Assembly (NCBI GenBank): GCA_027484825.1 | Contig: JAIXSE010000016.1 | Coordinates: forward strand, 124,001 to 188,000 | DNA from: Rubrivivax sp. | Lineage (GTDB): Bacteria; Pseudomonadota; Gammaproteobacteria; Burkholderiales; Burkholderiaceae_C | Length of the DNA stretch: 64,000 bases | Direction of reading: 5' to 3' | Shown: piece by piece, positions 18,008-26,469 of the stretch | Layout of the letters: every line of letters starts with the position of its first letter | Numbering within the stretch: position 1 is the first letter of the stretch | Program-made: the position numbers and the translations under genes | Notes under the pieces: generated by a model | Databases searched by the model: none | Seen by the model: only the letters and a program-made list of their open reading frames with translations | Told to the model about the DNA's origin: nothing

Positions 18008-18295
18008 TCACTTCGGCTTGTTGCGCAGGGCGCTGCGGCCTTGCACGAACTCGAAGGCGTGGCTCACCGCTTCCTTGATGGCCGCGTCCACGTCGTGACG
18101 CTCCTGCTCGGTGAGGTAGAACGAGTAGTCCACCGCATGGCGGATGTAGCGCGGCGGCAGGCGGTTCAAGGCGACACAGGCCACATCGGCCAACAGTTCG
18201 GGATCGGCCGCGATCACCGGATAGCTGGGCGCAGTCTCCATCACCGCAGCAAACACATCCCGTTCGTGGTGGTTGTAGAGCGAGCTGAAATCCAT
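18008..18295 (-). CDS. Late competence development ComFB-domain protein
   Basis: The 95-residue protein matches the ComFB family: NHHERDVFAAVMETAPSYP near the N-terminus, DVACVALNRLPPRYIRHAVDYSFYLTEQE in the centre. The family is widespread in bacteria. Some cyanobacterial members bind cyclic dinucleotides, but the role in proteobacteria is not established. It lies between nadB and nadA, convergent with nadB and in the same direction as nadA (143-bp gap). Confidence 0.85.
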   Translation of the reverse strand: MDFSSLYNHHERDVFAAVMETAPSYPVIAADPELLADVACVALNRLPPRYIRHAVDYSFYLTEQERHDVDAAIKEAVSHAFEFVQGRSALRNKPK

Positions 18296-18438
18296 GGCGG
18301 GTCTCGTCGATGCTGCACGCGGGCAGCGATGCTCAGAGCATAGAGGCCCGGAGGCCGTCCTGGAAAGCCCCGGCCGTCAGATCCGTTTCATGGCGGCCAA
18401 TGCCCGTTGATGCTGCCTCACGCCACCGCATGCCACCT

Positions 18439-19539
18439 TCAGGCCGCCCCGATGCCCGGGGTCATGCCCGCGGTGCGCGCCTTCAGCGCCGCGGTGAAAT
18501 CCAGCATGCGGGTGATGCAGGACAGCGCCTGACCCCGCACCGGCTCGGCCACCTGGATCTCGCCCAGCCCCTGCTCCAGACAGTCCACCACGCCCTGCAG
18601 GCCGTTCATGGCCATCCAGGGGCAGTGGGCGCAGCTCTTGCAGGTGGCGCTATTGCCGGCGGTGGGGGCTTCGATCAGCACCTTGTCCGGCGCCAGCTGG
18701 CGCATGCGGTGCAGGATGCCGTTGTCGGTGGCCACCACGTATTCGCGGGCCTTGCCCTCGACCACCGCCTTGATCAGCGCCGAGGTGGAGCCCACCACAT
18801 CCGCCTGGGCCACGACCGAGGCCGGGGATTCCGGATGGACCAGGATCATCGCGTTTGGATGCTGCTGACGAAGCAGTTCCAGCTCCAGGCCCTTGAATTC
18901 GTCGTGCACGATGCAGGCGCCGTTCCACATCAGCATGTCGGCGCCGGTCTGGTCCTGGATGTAGCGGCCCAGATGCCGGTCCGGGGCCCAGAGGATCTTC
19001 TCGCCGCGGGCCTTGAGCTCGGAGACGATCTCCAGCGCGCAGGAGCTGGTGACCATCCAGTCGGCCCGGGCCTTCACCGCTGCACTGGTGTTGGCGTAGA
19101 CCACCACGGTGCGGTCCGGATGGGCGTCGCAGAAGGCGTTGAAGTCGTCGGACGGGCAGCCCAGGTCCAGGGAGCAGGTGGCGTCCAGGTCGGGCATCAG
19201 CACCCGCTTTTCGGGACTGAGGATCTTGGCCGTCTCGCCCATGAAGCGCACGCCGGCCACCACCAGGGTGCTGGCGGCATGGTCGCGGCCGAAGCGGGCC
19301 ATCTCCAGAGAGTCGGAGACGATGCCGCCGGTCTCCTGCGCCAGATCCTGCAGATCCCCGTCGACGTAGTAATGGGCCACGAGCATGGCGCCTTTGGCGG
19401 CCAGCAACTCCTTGGCGCGCTGCTTGAGGGACTGTCGCTGGCTGGCCGTGAGCGGTGCCGGCACCTTGGCCCAGGCCTGGGCGGTGCAGGTGGCGCCTTG
19501 GGCGTCCTGGCGGGCGAAATCGAGCAATACCTGATCCAT
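18439..19539 (-). CDS. nadA: Quinolinate synthase NadA
   Basis: NadA condenses iminoaspartate and dihydroxyacetone phosphate to quinolinate using a [4Fe-4S] cluster. The 366-residue protein has [13 protein letters not shown], the cluster region around [43 protein letters not shown], and the C-terminal cysteines in [19 protein letters not shown] 19539 gives the usual length. Confidence 0.96.
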   Translation of the reverse strand: MDQVLLDFARQDAQGATCTAQAWAKVPAPLTASQRQSLKQRAKELLAAKGAMLVAHYYVDGDLQDLAQETGGIVSDSLEMARFGRDHAASTLVVAGVRFMGETAKILSPEKRVLMPDLDATCSLDLGCPSDDFNAFCDAHPDRTVVVYANTSAAVKARADWMVTSSCALEIVSELKARGEKILWAPDRHLGRYIQDQTGADMLMWNGACIVHDEFKGLELELLRQQHPNAMILVHPESPASVVAQADVVGSTSALIKAVVEGKAREYVVATDNGILHRMRQLAPDKVLIEAPTAGNSATCKSCAHCPWMAMNGLQGVVDCLEQGLGEIQVAEPVRGQALSCITRMLDFTAALKARTAGMTPGIGAA

Positions 19540-19593
19540 GGGACGGATTCTAGGGAATCCCGGACCCCGCGCCGGACTGAGGTCTTGGCGCCC

Positions 19594-20412
19594 TCAGACT
19601 TGTTCGAAGAATCGGCTGGGGGGCATGCCCACGGTGCGGGTCACCATCGCGGAGAACGCACTGGCGCTGGCATACCCCAGTTCGCTCGCAATGACACCCA
19701 TCGGCTTGCGCTGGGCCGCCAGACGCAGTGCTTCGGCCAGCAGGGCCTGCTGGCGCCACTGCGCATAACTGCTGCCCAGCTCCTGCCGGAACAGGCGCGA
19801 GACGGTCCGGGCACTGGCGCCGACCAGCTCGGACCAGTCCTCCAGCGTGTCAAATCGCTGCGGGTGCTCCAGCACCGCTTCGCACAGCCGGCGCAGGCGC
19901 TTGTCGGTGGGCAGGTCCACGCCCAGGCGCAGGCTGCGGGCGCGGCGGATCTCGTCCAGGATCAGATGGGACAGCCATTGCTCACGGTCGCTGATGCTGC
20001 TGCCCATCTGCACCTCGTCGAGCGCCAGTTGCACCACCAGTTCCCGCAGCAGCGGGGAGACCTCCAGCACGCGGTTGTCCTGCCAGACGGCGTTCTGGCA
20101 GGGTGGGCGATGCAAATAGAGCGTGCGCAGCTCACAGCGTTCCACCGCGGTCACCGCATGTTCCACGCCGGCCGGAATCCAGACCGCGCGGGAGGGTGGC
20201 AGCAGAAACGTCGCCCGTTCGGTGTTCACCCGTACCACGCCGCTGACCGAGAAGACGAACTGGCCCCAGTCATGCCGATGGGCCTGGATGTCCATGTGGC
20301 TGCCCATGCTGCGGGATTTGGCCCGCACCGGGCGCGCCTGGCTGGGGGCATAACGCCGAGGGTCCAGCGGCGGGACGCTGGTGCGCGGGCGAGGGCTGTC
20401 GGCGAGGGCCAT
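19594..20412 (-). CDS. AraC-family regulator with N-terminal cupin domain
   Basis: The 272-residue protein has an N-terminal cupin-like sensor (HRHDWGQFVFSVSGVVRV, AVWIPAGVEHAV) and a C-terminal double helix-turn-helix domain (WSELVGASARTVSRLFRQELGSSYAQWRQQ, then VIASELGYASASAFSAMVTRTVGMPPSRFF). This layout is that of NimR-like AraC regulators, which usually control a divergent efflux gene. The gene diverges from the MFS transporter at 20482 with a 69-bp shared promoter region. The effector is unknown. Confidence 0.88.
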   Translation of the reverse strand: MALADSPRPRTSVPPLDPRRYAPSQARPVRAKSRSMGSHMDIQAHRHDWGQFVFSVSGVVRVNTERATFLLPPSRAVWIPAGVEHAVTAVERCELRTLYLHRPPCQNAVWQDNRVLEVSPLLRELVVQLALDEVQMGSSISDREQWLSHLILDEIRRARSLRLGVDLPTDKRLRRLCEAVLEHPQRFDTLEDWSELVGASARTVSRLFRQELGSSYAQWRQQALLAEALRLAAQRKPMGVIASELGYASASAFSAMVTRTVGMPPSRFFEQV

Positions 20413-20481
20413 GGCGGGATTTCGACAGAAGTTGTCCGGCTATCGTAATCGGGCCGGTGCGGGCCTGACAACATCACGTCC

Positions 20482-21708
20482 ATGAACACCGCCACCTTGC
20501 CGATCGGCGCCGCTCAGAGCGCCAGACGAGACATCCAGACCATCAGCTTGATCGGACTGGCCCACGGCACCTCGCACTTCTTCCACATGCTGCTGCCGCC
20601 GCTGTTCCCCGTCTTCATGCGGGAATTCGGCCTGAGCTATTCGGAGCTGGGCCTGCTGGTGACCCTCTTCTTCGTGATCAGTGGCGTGGGGCAGGCGCTT
20701 TCGGGCTTCCTCGTGGATCGCACCGGCGCGCGGCCGATTCTGTTTCTGGCGCTGAGCTGCTTTGTGCTGGCGTCGGCCGCGGCCGGGACGGCGCAGGGTT
20801 TTGGCGGGCTGGCGCTGGCAGCGGCGCTGGCGGGGCTGGGCAATTCGCCCTTCCATCCGGTGGACTTCACCATCCTGAACAAGCGGGTGTCGCAGGCGCG
20901 GCTGGGTCATGCGTTTTCGGTTCACGGCATCAGCGGCAATATTGGCTGGGCATTGGCGCCTGTGCTGCTGCTGTGGATCTATGAAGGCACGGGCGGTCAG
21001 TGGCGGCTGGGTTATGCCGCCACTGCGGCATGGGCGCTGCTGGTGATGCTGCTGCTGGCGCTCAAACGTGATGCGATCGACGACAGCCAGGGCGAATGGA
21101 GCCATCAGAAGGCGGGGGCTGCTGTGGCACCGGATGAGCATCCGATGGCCTTTCTGCGGCTGCGTTCGGTGTGGCTGTGTTTCTCGTTTTTCTTCTTCAC
21201 CACGGCGGCGCTGACGGCCATCCAGAGTTTTGCGTCGCCGGCGCTGAACGCGATGTACGGGCTGGACCTGACGGTGACCAAATGGGTGGTCACCGGCTAC
21301 ATGGTGGCCGGGGCGGTGGGCATGGTGCTGGGCGGCTTCCTGGTGGCACGTTCCCAGCAACTGGAGCGCAACATCGCCTGGGCCATGACCGGCGCTGCGG
21401 TGCTGCTGGTCTTGACCGGCAGCGGGTGGTTGCCCGGCGGGCTGGCCTTGGTGGCGGCGACGTGCGCCGGTTTCGGCACCGGACTGGCCGGGCCTTCGCG
21501 GGACATGCTGATCAAGAAAGCGGCGCCTCCCGGTGCAACCGGCCGGGTCTATGGCACGGTGTATTCGGGGCTGGACACGGGGTTCGCGGTCGCGGCGCCC
21601 ATCTTCGGTGCGCTGATGGATCGGCACTGGAACAATGCCGTGTTTGTGGGCGCTGCGCTTGCGTTGCTGGCTGGAATTGGTGCGGCCAGCCTGGTGCGCA
21701 AGACCTGA
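20482..21708 (+). CDS. MFS transporter, fosmidomycin-resistance (Fsr)-like
   Basis: The 408-residue protein has about 12 predicted membrane segments. Its N-terminal signature (GLAHGTSHFFHMLLPPLFPVFMREFGLSYSELGLL, FLVDRTGARPIL, GLGNSPFHPVDFTILN) resembles Fsr-type efflux permeases. The central loop after DAIDDSQGEW separates two six-helix halves. It is divergent from the AraC regulator, which probably controls it. The natural substrate cannot be read from the sequence. Confidence 0.85.
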   Translation: MNTATLPIGAAQSARRDIQTISLIGLAHGTSHFFHMLLPPLFPVFMREFGLSYSELGLLVTLFFVISGVGQALSGFLVDRTGARPILFLALSCFVLASAAAGTAQGFGGLALAAALAGLGNSPFHPVDFTILNKRVSQARLGHAFSVHGISGNIGWALAPVLLLWIYEGTGGQWRLGYAATAAWALLVMLLLALKRDAIDDSQGEWSHQKAGAAVAPDEHPMAFLRLRSVWLCFSFFFFTTAALTAIQSFASPALNAMYGLDLTVTKWVVTGYMVAGAVGMVLGGFLVARSQQLERNIAWAMTGAAVLLVLTGSGWLPGGLALVAATCAGFGTGLAGPSRDMLIKKAAPPGATGRVYGTVYSGLDTGFAVAAPIFGALMDRHWNNAVFVGAALALLAGIGAASLVRKT

Positions 21709-21802
21709 TCGGCGAGCCGTTCCCGGGGGCGGTCGTCCCCGGTTTTTGATGCCGTTTTGACACCCTGCGGCGTAGACTCATCGCGTCCACAGGGAGCATG
21801 TC

Positions 21803-22057
21803 ATGAACCGCGACTACTGGTTTCCCGCCAAGCGTTATGGATGGGGCTGGGGCTTGCCCAAGGTCTGGCAAGGTCAGGCCACGCTGGTTGGTTTTGTCCT
21901 GCTGCTGGTGGCGGGCGGATTTGTCTTTCCACCGCAGGACTCGCACTGGGGCTTCGCCGCCTACGTGGCGTTTGTGAGCAGCTTGCTGCTGGGGGTGTGC
22001 TATCTCAAGGGGGAGCCGCCGCGCTGGCGCTGGGGGGACAAGGGGCCGTCGGCTTGA
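21803..22057 (+). CDS. Small conserved membrane protein
   Basis: The 84-residue protein begins NRDYWFPAKRYGWGWGLPKVWQGQ and has two hydrophobic segments (about residues 29-42 and 50-66) joined by PPQDSHW. The Trp/Tyr/Gly-rich N-terminus recurs in short uncharacterised proteobacterial membrane proteins. ATG 21803 is preceded by CAGGGAGCATGTC with a good ribosome site. It runs tail to tail with the methyltransferase (6-bp gap). No function can be given. Confidence 0.7.
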   Translation: MNRDYWFPAKRYGWGWGLPKVWQGQATLVGFVLLLVAGGFVFPPQDSHWGFAAYVAFVSSLLLGVCYLKGEPPRWRWGDKGPSA

Positions 22058-22063
22058 GGTGGG

Positions 22064-22735
22064 TCAAGGTGCCCTCAGCAATGCAAGGGAATGCCATCGA
22101 GTGCCGGTGCAGGCCAGCACGGCGTCGCTGATCTCGTGCGTGGCGAGGGTCAAGCCGTGCTGCGCCACAATATCCGCAACGAGCGAGGGCGGGTGGTTGA
22201 AGAAGAGTCGCCGGTCCGGGTCTCGATGCTGATGCAGTTGGTCGGCTGACATCTCCGGTAGCGAGAGAAGCAGGGTGCCGCGGGGCGCCGTCTTCTGCAC
22301 GCCCACCACTGCGTTCGCACCCGCATCCGACTTGAGCACCGCCACCAACGCCGCCAGCGCAGCAGGCAATTCCGTCGGCGGAATGTGCATCAGCACTGCA
22401 CTGCACACCACCGCGTCAAACCCTTGCGGGTACAGTTCCTGGAAGGGGTGGCCCAGGATCGGCAGGCCACCGTCCCGCACCCATCCGGCCAGCTCGGGAT
22501 GGGTAGCCAAGGCGTGGTCACGCATCGGCGCGTTCGGTTCCACGCCGACAGCCTCCATGCCCAGGGACCGCAATGCCGCCACATCCCGACCACTGCCTGC
22601 GCCAACGTCCAGCACCACATCGCCTGGGCGGAAGAAGCGTTCCGCCAGCGTCATCATGGCGCTGCGGCGGGCCTCCGGCTGGCTCTTCAGGCGGCCGGCA
22701 TAGGCGTCGTAGAAGGCGTGGGTCAGATCGTCCAT
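22064..22735 (-). CDS. Class I SAM-dependent methyltransferase
   Basis: The 223-residue protein has motif I DVVLDVGAGSGRDVAAL, motif II AVGVEPNAPM and FDAVVCSAVLMHIPPTELPAAL, a Methyltransf_11/25-type core. The N-terminus MDDLTHAFYDAYAGRL matches small-molecule methyltransferases of that class. Substrate unknown. It is convergent with the small membrane-protein gene. Confidence 0.85.
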   Translation of the reverse strand: MDDLTHAFYDAYAGRLKSQPEARRSAMMTLAERFFRPGDVVLDVGAGSGRDVAALRSLGMEAVGVEPNAPMRDHALATHPELAGWVRDGGLPILGHPFQELYPQGFDAVVCSAVLMHIPPTELPAALAALVAVLKSDAGANAVVGVQKTAPRGTLLLSLPEMSADQLHQHRDPDRRLFFNHPPSLVADIVAQHGLTLATHEISDAVLACTGTRWHSLALLRAP

Positions 22736-22810
22736 GGTGGGCAGCCGCTCTGTGTGTGACGCTGCGCGCGTGGGCCCGCAGCGCCTGGGCCGTTCGTACT
22801 GGGGCCTTCA

Positions 22811-22885
22811 GTGCGTGAGCGGTCAGTGAGTAAGCGGCCGGTGAGCGAGCGGCCAGCGAGTGTGCGGTCAGTGCGTGGGCAACTG
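22811..22885. repeat. 15-bp imperfect tandem repeat overlapping the end of the DUF3224 gene
   Basis: Five consecutive 15-bp units start at 22811, 22826, 22841, 22856 and 22871 (for example GTGCGTGAGCGGTCA, GTGAGCGAGCGGCCA), the fifth only partly conserved. The array includes the stop codon of the gene ending at 22868. Confidence 0.7.
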
Positions 22886-23452
22886 ATAGCGGAATTCGTA
22901 GAAGTGTTGGCCATCCTGGATCTCGATGTTGAGCTCGCCGCTGAGGCCGGTGAGCTCCTCCGTGCCAGAGTCTGGCACGACCCGCACCGTGAGCTTCTGT
23001 TGGCCCCGATTCATTTCACCCATGTGCATCAGCGCAAAGCTGCCCTTGCGACCGGCCAGGCTGCCTTCCACCCGCTCCATGGCGACGTAACCCGCAGAGC
23101 CGGGCAGATCGGTGCGCACGCCCAGCATCTCGCCCAGGCTGATCGCGTCCAGGTCACCATGAAACTGCTTGCGAATGGACATGCGGCCCAGCTTCGCGGC
23201 CTCCGTGCCCGGCGCCGCCGGGGCCTGGGCCAGTTGGACGTCGAAGCTGCCTTTGGCGATGGTGGGGGTCATGGTGGGTGGGGCCTTGGAAGAAGACGTG
23301 GAAGAGGGCGTCGAAGAGGGCGTTGAAGAGGGAGTGGACGAGGGTTCAGGCATTGACGGCACTGCGAGCGCCGACAAGTGCGCGCTGGCGATCAGCACGG
23401 TTGCAGACACTGCCAGAAGCGGCGCTGCGAATGGAAGGCGGGGCATTGGCAT
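22868..23452 (-). CDS. Exported DUF3224-domain protein with Ser/Thr/Pro repeat linker
   Basis: The mature part (about residues 70-194) fits DUF3224: GSFDVQLAQ, RMSIRKQFHGDLDAISLGEMLG, GSAGYVAMERVEGSLAGRKGSFALMHMGEM, VVPDSGTEELTGLSGEL. The family forms a small beta-barrel of unknown function. Starting at ATG 23452 or 23446 gives a signal-peptide-like N-terminus (MPMPRLPFAAPLLAVSATV) followed by a linker of SSTP repeats (residues about 35-55) coded by in-frame 12-bp tandem repeats (23285-23345). A possible TTG at 23530 lies inside an inverted repeat and is rejected. Confidence 0.78.
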   Translation of the reverse strand: MPMPRLPFAAPLLAVSATVLIASAHLSALAVPSMPEPSSTPSSTPSSTPSSTSSSKAPPTMTPTIAKGSFDVQLAQAPAAPGTEAAKLGRMSIRKQFHGDLDAISLGEMLGVRTDLPGSAGYVAMERVEGSLAGRKGSFALMHMGEMNRGQQKLTVRVVPDSGTEELTGLSGELNIEIQDGQHFYEFRYQLPTH

Positions 23453-23528
23453 GGCGGCACATCGGAAGTGGGACGGAGGGCAGTGCGCTTGGAGAGCGAG
23501 CGTCACCGACTGCCGCCAAGCATAGTCC

Positions 23529-23554
23529 AAACACTGTTTGTTAATACAGTGTTT
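23529..23554. promoter_or_regulatory. Perfect inverted repeat (operator-like) upstream of the DUF3224 gene
   Basis: Nine-bp arms AAACACTGT (23529-23537) and ACAGTGTTT (23546-23554) are separated by 8 bp of AT-rich sequence. Size and symmetry fit a TetR- or MarR-type operator. It lies 76 bp upstream of the start codon, where a promoter is expected. No regulator gene is adjacent. Confidence 0.65.
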
Positions 23555-23618
23555 TTAGGGGGCACCCTTGGGAGCGCTCGCGAGACCCCTCGTGGGGGGC
23601 GATCCGTCTCGCAATCAG

Positions 23619-24497
23619 TCAGAACGTGAGTTGCTCGCCGGGCTGCATCACCCGTACTGCCGTACGCGTCTTGCCCAGCGCCTTCATGAAGGCTTCGGGC
23701 GTGCCCGGCAACTGCGGATTGGTGCCGTAGTGCATCGGAATCACCGTCTTGGGCTGAATGAACTCGCGGGTGACCATGGCCGCGTCGGCCGGATTCATCA
23801 CGAACTGTCCACCGCCAATCGGCATGAGCACCAGGTCCGGCCGGTACATCTGGGCGATCAGCTTCATGTCTCCAAAGACGCCGGTATCGCCCATGTGCCA
23901 GATCTTGAAGCCGTTCTCGAATTCAATGATGAAGCCGCCAGGCTCGCCGCCCACATGCACCTCGTCCTTGCCGGTGCCCGGGTTCTTCCACACATACTCA
24001 CTGCTGTGCTCGGCCTGCACCAGCGTGACCTTGATGCCGTCTCCCAAGGGCGAGAGCGAACCACTCTTGTTGATGCGCTGCGCTTTCGACGCCACGTCCA
24101 GGAGCGCCAGGCTTTGTGCCAGGCCCGCAGGCGCGATCAAGGGGGCGTCGTTGAGTTTGGCGAGTGCGGGCGCATCGGCCACATGGTCGTTGTGACCGTG
24201 GGTGACCAGCACCAGGTCGACCTTGCCCAGGGCGTCGAGCTGCTTGAATTCCGGGGGCGTCTTGGGATTGGTGGTGAGCCAGGGGTCGATCACGATCACC
24301 TTGCCGGCGGGACTGGTGAACTTGAAAGCGGCCTGACCCAGCCACTGCACCTGTACTTTGCCTTCCACCTTGCCTTGCATCTTGCCCCCATGACGCTCCG
24401 GGGCCGGGTCTTGAATCCGCTCCCCGGACGGGCTCTGTGCCCAGGTGGGTGAGGTGGTCAACAGGGCGGCGGCAAGAATCGCAATCAGGCGGGGCAT
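23619..24497 (-). CDS. Exported metallo-beta-lactamase-fold metal-dependent hydrolase (UlaG/UPF0173-like)
   Basis: The 292-residue protein starts at ATG 24497 with a signal peptide (PRLIAILAAALLTTSPTWA). It has the zinc-site motif VLVTHGHNDHVADAPAL, a preceding IDPWLTTNP, a central HMGDTGVFGDM, and a C-terminal VIPMHYGTNPQLPGTPEAF, as in UPF0173/UlaG-like hydrolases. The substrate is not known. The frame stays open to 24680, but the extra 61 codons have no signal sequence. It diverges from the chemoreceptor gene at 24718. Confidence 0.85.
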   Translation of the reverse strand: MPRLIAILAAALLTTSPTWAQSPSGERIQDPAPERHGGKMQGKVEGKVQVQWLGQAAFKFTSPAGKVIVIDPWLTTNPKTPPEFKQLDALGKVDLVLVTHGHNDHVADAPALAKLNDAPLIAPAGLAQSLALLDVASKAQRINKSGSLSPLGDGIKVTLVQAEHSSEYVWKNPGTGKDEVHVGGEPGGFIIEFENGFKIWHMGDTGVFGDMKLIAQMYRPDLVLMPIGGGQFVMNPADAAMVTREFIQPKTVIPMHYGTNPQLPGTPEAFMKALGKTRTAVRVMQPGEQLTF

Positions 24498-24717
24498 GGT
24501 GGATGACCTTTGTGGGGTGGGAAGGGCCCCGGAGCATCTCTCAGCCCCGGACTCCCCATCAAGCGGGATCGGGATCCCATCCTTGAAGGAGTGGATTTCC
24601 GGCAATTCCGGTGCCTTGGAGGGATAGGCGGCGGCCGGTCCTGCGTACACAATCAATCGGTCGATCAGTCCATCAGTCAACCGGCTGGGCCTTCGCCGTC
24701 CTCAACAGGGGTAATGC

Positions 24718-26262
24718 ATGATCCAAACAACCACGATCCGGCAGCGCATGCTGCTGCTCAGTCTGGTGGGCCTGTTCTTTGTGCTGTTGGTGGGAGGCTT
24801 GGGGTATGCCGCTGTCGAGCGGATGGACGGGGTTGCGCATGCGCTCACCCGCACCGGTTCGGCACTACGCAGCCAGGTCGAGGCGGACATGATGCATGAC
24901 GCCCTGCGCGCCGATGTCTACGTGGCCCTTCGCACGGCGTCCAAGGGCGGCGCGCCTGCGGATGAACAGGGCGTCCGCGCAGAAACGGCCGAGCACACCA
25001 AGGAGTTTCGGGCCCACATGGCGGCGCTCAAGGCGCTGTCGCTGGGGCCTGACGTGGACGCTGCCATCGCCAAGACCCAATCCAGCCTGGACGCCTACAT
25101 CAGCAGCGCCGGCCAGATGGTCGATCTCGCTTTCAAGGACCAGCCCGCCGCGGAGGCCCGTCTACCGGCGTTCAGCAAGGACTTCAAAGCGCTGGAAACC
25201 GAGATGGAATCGCTCAGCGACCAGATCGGCGCGCTGGCCGAGGCCACCCGGGCCGACAGCGAAAGCGTGGCCCGTCAGGTGCGCATCCTGCTGGTGGCCG
25301 CGGTCGTGGCCGCAGCCATCATCCTGCTCCTGCTGAACACGCGGGTGGGTCACAGCATCTCCGTGCCGCTGACGCGTGCGGTGGATGTCACCCGCGCAGT
25401 GGCCGCCGGGGACCTCACCGGCCGGATCGAGGGCGCGGGAACGGATGAGACCGGGCAACTGATGACCGCGCTGCGGCAGATGTCGGGCGACCTCTCCCGC
25501 ATCGTGGGTCAGGTCCGGGACAGCGCCGCCTTGATCGCCACCGGCTCGTCCGAGATCGCCACCGGCAGCATGGACCTGAGCCAGCGCACCGAGGAACAGG
25601 CCGGCAGCCTGCAGGAGACGGCGGCCACCATGGAACAGCTGACCGCCACGGTCCGTGCCAATGCCGAGGCCGCCGGCCGAGCCGCCGTTCTCGCAGCCAG
25701 TGCTTCCTCCGTAGCGGGCGAAGGCGGGCGCGCCGTGAGTGAGGTGGTCCAGACCATGACGGCCATTGCGGCCAGTTCGCGCCGCATCGGGGACATCCTG
25801 GGCGTGATCGACAGCATCGCCTTCCAGACCAACATCCTGGCGCTGAATGCGGCGGTGGAGGCCGCACGGGCCGGCGAGCATGGCCGCGGTTTTGCGGTGG
25901 TGGCGTCCGAGGTCCGCATGCTGGCCACCCGCAGCGCGGATGCTGCGCAGGAGATCAAGACCCTCATTGCGGATAACGTCAGCGGGGCCGAGACGGGCAC
26001 GCGGCAGGTAGACGCTGCGGGGGCCACCATGAACCGGCTGGTGGGCGAGGTCAAGGCTGTCAGCGAGCTGATCGAGCAGATCAACAAGGCCAGCCACGAC
26101 CAGAGCGAGGGACTGGTGCAGGTCAATGAAGCGGTCACCCAGTTGGACCGGATGACGCAGCAAAATGCAGCGCTGGTGGAGGAGTCTGCCGCGGCCGCTG
26201 AGACGCTGAGACAGCAGTCCGAGCGGCTCAACGGCGTGGTGGGGCAGTTCCGATTGGCGTGA
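24718..26262 (+). CDS. Methyl-accepting chemotaxis protein (short periplasmic domain)
   Basis: The 514-residue receptor has an N-terminal membrane segment (about 11-33), a helical periplasmic domain (about 34-190), a second membrane segment (about 190-210), HAMP (about 211-265), and a cytoplasmic signalling domain. The hairpin tip reads [44 protein letters not shown]. It ends in VGQFRLA and lacks a CheR/CheB-tethering pentapeptide. The ligand is unknown. It is a single gene, not next to che genes, but a second receptor and cheW lie 2.6 kb downstream. Confidence 0.94.
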   Translation: MIQTTTIRQRMLLLSLVGLFFVLLVGGLGYAAVERMDGVAHALTRTGSALRSQVEADMMHDALRADVYVALRTASKGGAPADEQGVRAETAEHTKEFRAHMAALKALSLGPDVDAAIAKTQSSLDAYISSAGQMVDLAFKDQPAAEARLPAFSKDFKALETEMESLSDQIGALAEATRADSESVARQVRILLVAAVVAAAIILLLLNTRVGHSISVPLTRAVDVTRAVAAGDLTGRIEGAGTDETGQLMTALRQMSGDLSRIVGQVRDSAALIATGSSEIATGSMDLSQRTEEQAGSLQETAATMEQLTATVRANAEAAGRAAVLAASASSVAGEGGRAVSEVVQTMTAIAASSRRIGDILGVIDSIAFQTNILALNAAVEAARAGEHGRGFAVVASEVRMLATRSADAAQEIKTLIADNVSGAETGTRQVDAAGATMNRLVGEVKAVSELIEQINKASHDQSEGLVQVNEAVTQLDRMTQQNAALVEESAAAAETLRQQSERLNGVVGQFRLA

Positions 26263-26334
26263 AGCGGGGCCGACCGCCGTGCGCCTGGGGATCGGGACAT
26301 CATCGGGGCGCCACCGGGACACCAACCGATCTTC

Positions 26335-26384
26335 ATCGGGTGGCTATCGGGTGGCTATCGGGTTGCTATCGGGTTGCTATCGGG
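26335..26384. repeat. 11-bp tandem repeat upstream of the GMC oxidoreductase gene
   Basis: Four units of 11 bp (ATCGGGTGGCT twice, then ATCGGGTTGCT twice) begin at 26335 and are followed by a partial unit. The array occupies the middle of the 207-bp gap between the chemoreceptor and the oxidoreductase. Since 11 bp is about one helical turn, the copies lie on the same DNA face. Confidence 0.75.
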
Positions 26385-26469
26385 GTCGCCACGGGGACGC
26401 AGCGTCGGCGTCGGCCAATAGACTGTCCTTCACCTTTCTCTGAATGCGGCCCATGGCCGACCTTTCCCC

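Noticed and set aside
20431..20472. GTTGTC/GACAAC inverted hexamers between the AraC and MFS genes as an operator
   Set aside because: The arms are only 6 bp with 30 bp between them. AraC regulators usually bind longer direct repeats, so this is too weak to call.
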